A stretch of DNA of 11,406 bases, from contig RDOF01000067.1 of NCBI GenBank assembly GCA_011365025.1, forward strand, positions 1-11,406. Direction: 5' to 3'. Below, piece after piece: positions 1 to 5,077 of the stretch. The notes under the pieces were generated by a model. It saw nothing but the letters and a program-made list of their open reading frames with translations, was not told the DNA's origin and did not search any database. This stretch comes from Candidatus Thorarchaeota archaeon. GTDB taxonomy: Archaea; Asgardarchaeota; Thorarchaeia; Thorarchaeales; Thorarchaeaceae. Position numbers and translations under genes: made by a program. Numbering within the stretch: the first letter of the stretch is position 1; each line of letters opens with the position of its first letter.

Positions 1-1
1 C

Positions 2-1129
2 CAAGAGGAATGCAAGTTCACATGCGATGATGAAAAAATAGACCTGCATATGCGAGCTGCAACCAGCATTGACCTGTCCCCCGTTTCAAAATGCCATGAT
101 CTCAAGGAATTGGACCTCTCTCACAATCAGCTCACTGGGATTGATTTAGGTCCACTATCAAATCTCCAAGAACTTGAGCGACTATCATTGCGGGACAATC
201 ACTTGAGTGAATTGGACCTTTGGCCTTTGATTACCTGCAAATCCTTCAAGCACTTGGAGCTTGCAAGCAATAGACTGAGACAGCTGGACGCCACCCCATT
301 GTTTCGTTGTTCTCACGTTGAGCTTGACTCGTTTGTTGTAGTAATTGCCGATGAACTTCTAAGGTATATTCTGGATGGGTCGCGTTTGCAAGAAACCTTC
401 AAATCACTGAGAACCGACTACGAATTGGAGTCATCTTGGACTGCAACACCAGTTGTTATATTTAGGGACTATAGGGAGTTATCTCGTACCCTTGGCTGGC
501 AGGTAACTCTATCTCGAATTAGACTCGTATTGAAACACCTGGATACCAAGTACTGGTACCCTGCTCAGAGGGGGCTCCTCGGAGGATTGGGAATGGCTGA
601 GCTTGCAGGCTATGATGGTAGTCCATTACAAATCATTAGTGGGGCAGCCAAGTGTCAAGATTTCGAATCTGCAAGAGACGCCATTTACGATTCTGTGGTT
701 GATTTGCTGCAAAATCAAATCGCCAAAAAGGGACCGACTCACTTCTTGGACGTAGAGCGAATGCGCGGTACGAGGGCGTCAAAACTAATTCCACAAATCA
801 CTGACCGACGAAGCGAAGAAATGAGTGAAGCTGTTGTTCAGAAGATGGAAGGCACCGCCTATCTTCACTCTCTTTGGCTGACATCATATGGGCACAACTT
901 GCTCAGTGCAATGCACGCAGGTCTGCGAATGCGCTGTGAGGATTTGGATCTTCTTAGAAACGCGCTGTCTACATCCGGATTTGAGATCAGAGAATCGCGC
1001 GTTGTTGAGCCTCCTCAACTGACAAGCAGCAATTTCTCTGAGAGCTTCCTCTCTCACATGGAGGCACTTGCAGAAGCAAGTGGTATATCTTCGCCTACGC
1101 AATATGTTTCTCGCCTTGAACAAAAATGA
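2..1129 (+). CDS. Leucine-rich-repeat protein, 5'-truncated by window edge
   Basis: The frame is open from the first bases (codon 2-4) to TGA at 1127-1129, giving 375 visible residues. The first in-frame ATG (50-52) falls inside a leucine-rich repeat (IDLHMRAATSIDLSPV...), so it is probably not the true start; the gene begins outside the window. Residues about 10-100 hold three to four LRRs of about 24 residues with the pattern LxxLDLSxNxLxxIDLxPLxxCxx. The remaining 270 residues form a soluble, helix-rich domain that I do not recognise (landmarks YWYPAQRGLLGGLG and the TSYGHNLLSAMHAGLRMR stretch). No signal peptide or membrane segment is visible, so it is probably cytosolic. LRRs usually bind proteins; the partner is unknown. 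The stop overlaps the start of the next gene (ATGA), which implies translational coupling. The reading frame is very likely real; the function is not known. Confidence 0.85.
   Translation, partial: QEECKFTCDDEKIDLHMRAATSIDLSPVSKCHDLKELDLSHNQLTGIDLGPLSNLQELERLSLRDNHLSELDLWPLITCKSFKHLELASNRLRQLDATPLFRCSHVELDSFVVVIADELLRYILDGSRLQETFKSLRTDYELESSWTATPVVIFRDYRELSRTLGWQVTLSRIRLVLKHLDTKYWYPAQRGLLGGLGMAELAGYDGSPLQIISGAAKCQDFESARDAIYDSVVDLLQNQIAKKGPTHFLDVERMRGTRASKLIPQITDRRSEEMSEAVVQKMEGTAYLHSLWLTSYGHNLLSAMHAGLRMRCEDLDLLRNALSTSGFEIRESRVVEPPQLTSSNFSESFLSHMEALAEASGISSPTQYVSRLEQK
14..310 (+). repeat. Leucine-rich repeats, about 24 residues each
   Basis: Tandem units visible in the translation are HDLKELDLSHNQLTGIDLGP, ELERLSLRDNHLSELDLWPL and SFKHLELASNRLRQLDATPL, preceded by a degenerate unit ending in IDLSPVSKC. 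Each has the LRR core LxxLxLxxNxL followed by a conserved [I/L]D[L/A]xPL tail and usually a Cys two residues later. The array seems to continue upstream of the window. Repeat limits are approximate. Confidence 0.8.
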
Positions 1130-1785
1130 GAAATATCCTATTATCCAATTCAGCAAGCCGGATCCCTCCAACAGCTAATGAAAAATGGAGACCTGCCAGA
1201 GTGTCAAAGAGAGTTTATTTCGATGAGCCCATTGTCAGAGCCAATGTTAATCGAATCAGGTTTCCTCATGTCTGTGCAGTGTGTGGCCGGCCTGCCACGA
1301 CTGCCAACAGGGTCATCACAAGCCCAAGGAAGAATGGCTTCTACAGGCAATATGGAAGAATGCCATCTACGTGGAAACGATTGGGTGTGAGCTCCCCCGA
1401 GATTAAATCCTTTAGAATTCCTGTATGCGAAGACCATGATGTTTCTGATGGTGCAATTCCACGGTTTCGCACCGCATCCTCTTTCTTCCTTACTCTGTCT
1501 CTATCGCTCATGGTCTTTGCAGTCATCTTCATCGGAGGAAGTCTCTGGCTTGGCCGGGGAATCCCTCACTGGTCTGGCCTGCTTTTTCTCTTCTTTGGCT
1601 CAACCTTCTTCATGGCATATGCCGCGTTTCGTCCTCAAGCGCTGGAAGTGGCAATTAAGGTCGTTGGCTTTGATGCCAACCTGAGTAATGTCTGGCTTCA
1701 ATTCAGCAATCAGGAATACAAACGAATATTCATGGAAGAGAACTTGGCAAACGCTGAGCTCGTGAAGTGGATTACCAAGATTTAG
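1126..1785 (+). CDS. Two-TM membrane protein with CxxC...CxxH putative zinc site
   Basis: A 219-residue protein whose ATG (1126-1128) overlaps the upstream TGA by two bases (ATGA), so it is probably translationally coupled to the LRR gene. I see no separate strong Shine-Dalgarno. Residues 50-53 read CAVC, and C101 and H104 lie in VCEDHD, a CxxC/CxxH set that could bind one zinc ion in the N-terminal soluble half. Two hydrophobic segments follow (about 118-140 and 149-168), then a C-terminal soluble tail with a VWLQFSNQEYKRIFMEEN stretch. This arrangement (zinc-knuckle-like N-terminus, two TM helices, F.N.EY..F tail) resembles a family of uncharacterised prokaryotic membrane proteins; I know of no assigned function. 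The pairing with an LRR protein suggests a membrane-associated complex, which is inference only. Confidence 0.85.
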   Translation: MRNILLSNSASRIPPTANEKWRPARVSKRVYFDEPIVRANVNRIRFPHVCAVCGRPATTANRVITSPRKNGFYRQYGRMPSTWKRLGVSSPEIKSFRIPVCEDHDVSDGAIPRFRTASSFFLTLSLSLMVFAVIFIGGSLWLGRGIPHWSGLLFLFFGSTFFMAYAAFRPQALEVAIKVVGFDANLSNVWLQFSNQEYKRIFMEENLANAELVKWITKI

Positions 1786-3230
1786 CTCCTGCTGGCTTTC
1801 TTTCTTGACTCACGTGTTTCGTAGTAACTGCAGACTTTCTCCAGACCAACTATGCTCTCTGTTATATTCCTAAACACAGGAAATCCCTGTTCAACGAATG
1901 TTCTCCACGCCTTTGCTCTTGGCTCTGGATAGGCTACCTCTGGAATTGCAACGAGCACAGGTTTCTTGTATTTCTCAACAAGGTACTTGCCACCCTCCGA
2001 AATCGCATTCCAAAAGACCTCCAGTGCATCTTCCATGTCCATGATTGACGCCACTTGGAACACATGATGGACATCCGCTTCTATGATAATCGAATCGAAT
2101 CCTGAGTCTGCTCCTGCCGTTTTGATGATGTTTGCCAGATTCGCGAAATCATAGTAATCTGCCGCAAGGTCAATTGGATTTCCCAAAGAAGTACCCACAT
2201 CCTTGATGAGAGGGTCAAGTCGTTCTATTGTTTCAGGACGCGTCCGAGGTATCTCCAATCCTGTTTCAATTGCCAAGTCTGTGTATATTACACTGGTGCC
2301 ACCGCTTATTGCGACAATCCCAGTTCTCCTAGATTTGGGGGTGGGACTAAGAGAGAAAATACTGAGGGTTGCAATCATCTCTTCGATGGTTTTTACTGTC
2401 TGTACATTTGCTTGTCTGAAAGCCGCTTCCCAGATTTCACGACTGCCTGCCAAGGCTCCTGTATGGGATGACACAACCCTTGAGCCCTCCTCTGACCTGC
2501 CTCCCTTTAGAACAACAACCGGCTTCTTCTCAGCGACCGTCTTGCACGAATCCAGGAGCTCTCGCCCCTCTAGTGTCCCCTCAATGTATGCCCCTACAAC
2601 TTGGGTTTCATCATCATCCCTGAAATAGTGGAGAAGTTCGGCTGGCGCGATATCAACAGCGTTTCCAAAACTGAAGACTTTGCTAAATCCGACGCCTGAT
2701 TCAACACCTGTGGTGTACGTGCTTATAGCGACACCCCCCGACTGTGAGAGAAATCCAACATTACCATCACGTCTTTCAACGGTTGGAACAAACGAAAAAC
2801 CAAGTTTCGGATAAGTGAGCCCCATGCAGTTTGGTCCGAGGACACGGGTTGGGATGCTCACTACAAGCTTCCTAAGTTCCTCTTGCCTTCTGCTTCCCTC
2901 TTGGGTACCTAGCTCAGAGAAACCACTAGTGAATACTGTCGCTCCCTTTGCGCCTTTCTCGGAGGCTTCCTTGAGGACATTGGACACAGAATGATATGGA
3001 ACCCTGATTATCGCATAGTCAATTTGCCCTGGAACCTCAGAAAGACTAGTGTAGATTTTATGCCCCAGGGCTTCTCCTCCACTTCTCGATACAAGCCAGA
3101 CCTTGAGATCATGAGGCCATTGCAGCATCGAGTGAGCCCAATAATATCCCATACTTGGAGAAACGCCTATGATTGCGACAGATTTGATCTTTAGCATTTC
3201 TTCTATTGACGGTCTTTCTATCGTGTTCAT
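1782..3230 (-). CDS. NDP-forming acyl-CoA synthetase, alpha subunit (ADP-forming acetyl-CoA synthetase-like)
   Basis: A 482-residue protein when started at ATG 3230. It has the three-domain order of the alpha subunit of ADP-forming acyl-CoA synthetases and succinyl-CoA ligase. First is a CoA-binding Rossmann domain (VAIIGVSPSMG near residue 18, GPNC at 132-135). Next is a ligase domain with QSGG at 163-166 and the catalytic phospho-histidine motif SHTGALAG, with His at residue 256. Last is a second flavodoxin-like domain (ISGGTS near 308, NPIDL near 351). Archaeal enzymes of this family convert acyl-CoA, ADP and phosphate to acid, CoA and ATP in the cytosol. The ATP-grasp beta subunit is absent from both this protein and the window, so it must be encoded elsewhere. 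A GTG at 3299 would add 23 residues but has no Shine-Dalgarno; ATG 3230 has GGAG 8 nt upstream. The acyl substrate cannot be read from sequence. Confidence 0.9.
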   Translation of the reverse strand: MNTIERPSIEEMLKIKSVAIIGVSPSMGYYWAHSMLQWPHDLKVWLVSRSGGEALGHKIYTSLSEVPGQIDYAIIRVPYHSVSNVLKEASEKGAKGATVFTSGFSELGTQEGSRRQEELRKLVVSIPTRVLGPNCMGLTYPKLGFSFVPTVERRDGNVGFLSQSGGVAISTYTTGVESGVGFSKVFSFGNAVDIAPAELLHYFRDDDETQVVGAYIEGTLEGRELLDSCKTVAEKKPVVVLKGGRSEEGSRVVSSHTGALAGSREIWEAAFRQANVQTVKTIEEMIATLSIFSLSPTPKSRRTGIVAISGGTSVIYTDLAIETGLEIPRTRPETIERLDPLIKDVGTSLGNPIDLAADYYDFANLANIIKTAGADSGFDSIIIEADVHHVFQVASIMDMEDALEVFWNAISEGGKYLVEKYKKPVLVAIPEVAYPEPRAKAWRTFVEQGFPVFRNITESIVGLEKVCSYYETRESRKKASRS

Positions 3231-3238
3231 CGCGACTT

Positions 3239-3242
3239 CTCC
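3239..3242 (-). promoter_or_regulatory. Shine-Dalgarno that favours ATG 3230 for the acyl-CoA synthetase
   Basis: On the minus strand GGAG (3242-3239) lies 8 nt before ATG 3230-3228. The alternative GTG at 3299-3297 is preceded by a pyrimidine-rich stretch with no Shine-Dalgarno. The 23 residues between the two starts are hydrophilic and precede the Rossmann strand by more than the family usually shows. Confidence 0.6.
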
Positions 3243-3264
3243 GAGGCCTCGACGAGAATTCGAC

Positions 3265-3280
3265 AGTGATTTAAGAGTAG
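3265..3280. promoter_or_regulatory. Possible TATA-like element between divergent genes
   Basis: The sequence GATTTAAG (3268-3275) is the most AT-rich stretch in the space between ATG 3230 (-) and ATG 3323 (+). TTTAAG on the plus strand and CTTAAATC on the minus strand both resemble an archaeal TATA box. It could place start sites about 25 nt away in either direction, close to each start codon. No experimental support; a weak call. Confidence 0.25.
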
Positions 3281-3305
3281 CGTAATCGTCATGATTCACC
3301 TTTGT

Positions 3306-3310
3306 GGAGG
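3306..3310 (+). promoter_or_regulatory. Shine-Dalgarno GGAGG of the glycosyltransferase gene
   Basis: GGAGG at 3306-3310 lies 12 nt before ATG 3323. The upstream alternative start TTG 3302 would place this ribosome-binding sequence inside the coding region, so ATG 3323 is preferred. The spacer is slightly long. Confidence 0.5.
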
Positions 3311-3322
3311 AGCACGTATACT

Positions 3323-4474
3323 ATGACTGAGAAGCTTGGTATGCTTGATATCCTTGAGAAATACCGCAAGTTCCTCATAGTATCCCTTATCATATTCATA
3401 CTGTTTATCCCTGTCTTTGATGCATTCATCATCCAACGCGATAGAAATCGAAACATGGTCTATGGAGAGATTTTCTGGCAGGAAGGCTTGGGTGTGTATC
3501 AGCTGAACGACCAGGACCTGTACTATGATTACGGGGTTCCTTCTGACCAGTTACTTACAGGTGTCCTCAATGTGACCTATGAATACCCAATCGTTGCCCT
3601 TCTCTTCTTCGCCGGACTGGCCGCTTTGGAACCGGGCGCTTTTGGTCCTTCACACATTATGGCTAACTTGGTCCTAGTATTACTAGTTCACCTGAATCTA
3701 ATTCTGTTTCTCTATCTTGGGCAGTCATACACGGAGAAACGTTGGTTTCGGCAGGTCTTCACGATGTACTACATTTTTGGCTTTGCCTTTTCTGTCGCAT
3801 TTGCCAAGGTTGAACCCCTTTGCGAGTTTCTTCTACTCTCGACGGTAGTGCTTTTCCAACAGGATCGAAAGGTCGAGAGCTTTGCAGTGTTAGCCCTCGC
3901 TGCTCAGACGAAGGTCTATCCTGCATTTGTCTTTCCTGTTCTGTTTGCATTGGCTCCGTTACAATCGCTTTCTTTCTTCATTGTGTCAATAGCTCTTTTT
4001 GTGCCTATGCTTCTTTCCGGAATGAGCTATAACAGCCTTATTGCGCACCTGTTGAACAGCCCTGGCTATGCCCGGATGATAACCAATCCTTTCTATCTTG
4101 GACTAGTGCCCATGAATCCACTATCGATAATCGGCTCCTTAGTTCTAGTCTGGGCCGTTCTGTGTGCTGTACTTGAGGTGCGGTTGATTGGCCCAATACC
4201 AGTCCCAACCAAGAGACTCCGGACATCAAGTCGCCGTTCAATATATCTCACAACCATTCCCTTGGTTCTTCTCGTGGTATCATGGACACAGGTTTGGTAT
4301 TATTCTTGGTTCATTGCTCCCTTCTTTCTCATGAAGTCCCCCGATGATATGTCCAAGTTCAGGTATGTAATTGTTGGCATTTGGATTGCTCACTTTCTGG
4401 GAGTCTTTTTGAACCTGGAGTACTTCCTCTCTGGTCCTATTGCGGAGATTCTCCTGCATCTTCGCCTCCCTTAG
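3323..4474 (+). CDS. Polytopic GT-C / GT87 (DUF2029)-like glycosyltransferase
   Basis: A 383-residue, strongly hydrophobic protein with about nine to ten predicted membrane helices; the first is at about 17-37. Several features fit the GT-C fold of lipid-phosphate-sugar-dependent glycosyltransferases. An acidic, polar first outer loop follows TM1 (QRDRNRNMVYGEIFW, residues 38-52). A YEYP motif lies at 86-89, and AKVEPLCEFLLL (161-172) sits where these enzymes carry a conserved acidic residue. KVYPAF lies at 197-202, and a late WYYSWFIAPFF at 325-335. Members of GT87 and related families transfer mannose or arabinose from a polyprenyl-phosphate donor outside the membrane. Donor and acceptor cannot be deduced here. 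The next gene downstream encodes a sequon-rich surface protein, so a role in protein or surface glycan assembly is plausible. The gene ends in two tandem stops (TAGTAG). TTG 3302 is an alternative start. Confidence 0.72.
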   Translation: MTEKLGMLDILEKYRKFLIVSLIIFILFIPVFDAFIIQRDRNRNMVYGEIFWQEGLGVYQLNDQDLYYDYGVPSDQLLTGVLNVTYEYPIVALLFFAGLAALEPGAFGPSHIMANLVLVLLVHLNLILFLYLGQSYTEKRWFRQVFTMYYIFGFAFSVAFAKVEPLCEFLLLSTVVLFQQDRKVESFAVLALAAQTKVYPAFVFPVLFALAPLQSLSFFIVSIALFVPMLLSGMSYNSLIAHLLNSPGYARMITNPFYLGLVPMNPLSIIGSLVLVWAVLCAVLEVRLIGPIPVPTKRLRTSSRRSIYLTTIPLVLLVVSWTQVWYYSWFIAPFFLMKSPDDMSKFRYVIVGIWIAHFLGVFLNLEYFLSGPIAEILLHLRLP

Positions 4475-4506
4475 TAGAATGAAGAAGCAAAAATCATGGA
4501 TGAGTA

Positions 4507-4607
4507 GGACGTTGGTCGGGGTTGTGGGAACCTATGAAAGTGTGTGGAGTCAAGACTCCCTTTGGAAGAGTCTTCAATCCAGTCGGAGTAATCAGTGACC
4601 AACGTCC
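4507..4607. other. 101-nt element with 11-bp perfect terminal inverted repeat; candidate structured RNA
   Basis: GGACGTTGGTC at 4507-4517 is an exact reverse complement of GACCAACGTCC at 4597-4607. Between the arms at least three local hairpins can form: GGTT/AACC (4520-4532), GGAGT/ACTCC with a CAAG loop (4546-4559) and GAAG/CTTC (4565-4575). Together they would give a cloverleaf-like, multibranched fold. Competing pairings exist (AAGACT 4552-4557 with AGTCTT 4569-4574; ACTCC 4555-4559 with GGAGT 4585-4589), so a switching RNA is also conceivable. It starts 33 nt after the upstream stop codon. It could be a 3'-UTR element or termination structure, an independent ncRNA, or a small non-autonomous insertion; no target-site duplication is visible. 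I do not recognise it as a known RNA family. Confidence 0.4.
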
Positions 4608-4611
4608 ATAA

Positions 4612-4628
4612 TGGCTGCTTCAAAGCCA
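4612..4628 (+). other. Small hairpin followed by T-rich DNA
   Basis: TGGCT (4612-4616) pairs with AGCCA (4624-4628) around a 7-nt loop. AT-rich DNA with several T runs follows. This could contribute to transcription termination of the glycosyltransferase gene, but archaeal termination depends mainly on T runs, so the call is weak. Confidence 0.25.
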
Positions 4629-4629
4629 G

Positions 4630-4638
4630 TTATATATG
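4630..4638 (+). promoter_or_regulatory. TATA-like box next to palindrome
   Basis: TTATATATG matches an archaeal TATA box well and lies 4 nt before the 19-bp palindrome. If it is used, transcription would start near 4660-4665, more than 400 nt ahead of the giant surface gene, so it would serve either a long leader or a small transcript from the intergenic region. Confidence 0.3.
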
Positions 4639-4642
4639 ATTT

Positions 4643-4661
4643 TGTGATATAATATATCACA
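4643..4661. promoter_or_regulatory. 19-bp perfect AT-rich palindrome, operator-like
   Basis: TGTGATATA-A-TATATCACA has two 9-bp arms that are exact reverse complements around a single central A. Size and symmetry are typical of the binding site of a dimeric winged-helix or ribbon-helix-helix repressor. It is next to a TATA-like box, where bound protein would block or aid initiation. No regulator gene is in the window. Confidence 0.4.
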
Positions 4662-4709
4662 TCATAATTGTTTTGCTTATGTCGTCGAACTTTTGCCTCT
4701 GGTCAGTGA

Positions 4710-4741
4710 TGAGTCGTTGTCCTACGTGAATCAACGACTTA
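4710..4741. other. 10-bp stem-loop
   Basis: AGTCGTTG (4712-4719) is the reverse complement of CAACGACT (4732-4739). The stem extends by a G-U and a U-A pair to 4710 and 4741, and the loop is 12 nt. No T run follows, so it is not an obvious terminator. Its role is unknown. Confidence 0.3.
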
Positions 4742-4767
4742 CTATTCAAGAAAGGCACACCGGAATT

Positions 4768-4871
4768 ATGCGCGCTTCCACATTGGCCATTTCTGTTCTT
4801 CTACTCACATAACTGCAGGGATTGGGCTTGTGATAATTCTCATTGTTGGAGTATACGCTATGCGTCGTTAG
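4768..4871 (+). pseudogene. Possible frameshifted small membrane-protein gene
   Basis: ATG 4768 opens MRASTLAISVLLLT and then meets TAA at 4810-4812. In an adjacent frame, 4803-4871 reads THITAGIGLVIILIVGVYAM followed by two Arg and TAG, a textbook hydrophobic helix with a basic stop-transfer tail. A single-base insertion near 4800 would join the two into one membrane protein of about 35 residues. It may be the decayed end of a surface-protein gene (C-terminal anchor), a broken small membrane protein, or chance. The ribosome-binding site before 4768 is weak (CGGAA). Confidence 0.22.
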
Positions 4872-4961
4872 AGTCACGCTGCTCTGCAATCCGTGCATTT
4901 CACACCATTTCGAAAAATCGACGGTACCTACCTTTCATAGAACGGCATTACACACGTAGTC

Positions 4962-4969
4962 TTTTAATA
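4962..4969 (+). promoter_or_regulatory. Possible TATA box of the giant surface-protein gene
   Basis: TTTTAATA lies 108 nt before GTG 5078. A start site about 25 nt downstream would give a leader of roughly 85 nt. The match to the archaeal consensus is fair; there is no clear purine-rich BRE upstream. Confidence 0.3.
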
Positions 4970-5063
4970 CAGGAATCACAGATTTGTGGAAGTAATGTGA
5001 GAACTTGTCAGTTTGCTCTCTTGCCCCGTTGACTTCATGCAAGTTCTATCTCAATCCCTGATC

Positions 5064-5068
5064 AGGAG
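5064..5068 (+). promoter_or_regulatory. Shine-Dalgarno AGGAG that sets the GTG 5078 start
   Basis: AGGAG (5064-5068) is 9 nt before GTG 5078. The frame upstream is closed by TGA at 5030-5032, and no other ATG, GTG or TTG in this frame lies between that stop and 5078, so this start is well determined. Confidence 0.75.
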
Positions 5069-5077
5069 ACCAATGCC

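Larger units (their letters stand above)
4475..5077. other. 603-bp intergenic region, rich in inverted repeats
   Basis: I find no convincing gene here on either strand. From left to right it holds a 101-nt structure closed by an 11-bp stem (4507-4607), a short hairpin (4612-4628), an AT-rich stretch with a TATA-like element and a 19-bp palindrome (4630-4661), and a T-rich stretch that could end transcription of the upstream gene (about 4668-4678). A 10-bp stem-loop (4710-4741), a possible broken small membrane-protein gene (4768-4871) and the promoter and ribosome-binding site of the giant surface-protein gene follow. Stretch 4872-4960 shows nothing I can name. Confidence 0.6.

Noticed and set aside
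884..1532. Short open frames on both strands overlapping the LRR and membrane-protein genes (for example 884-1171 minus, 1204-1437 minus, 1341-1532 minus, 1178-1390 plus)
   Set aside because: They lie in other frames of two well-supported genes, have no recognisable protein pattern and no ribosome-binding site of note.
2203..2628. A 141-residue plus-strand open frame antisense to the acyl-CoA synthetase
   Set aside because: It is fully inside a conserved enzyme gene on the other strand and its translation shows no domain; it is a shadow of codon bias.
4507..4607. The 101-nt inverted-repeat element as a tRNA or a MITE
   Set aside because: No anticodon or T-loop pattern and no CCA-like end fits a tRNA; flanks (GAGTA and ATAAT) show no clear target-site duplication for a MITE. 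Kept only as an unassigned structured element.
4705..4770. GTGATGA at 4705-4711 as box C of a C/D guide RNA
   Set aside because: No CUGA box D is found at a suitable distance, and the following sequence forms a stem-loop instead.
4997..5032. An in-phase GTGAGAAC 81 nt before the GTG 5078 start, which shares its first eight bases
   Set aside because: It opens only 11 codons and then meets TGA at 5030; the repeated 8-mer may be chance. The AGGAG site points to 5078.
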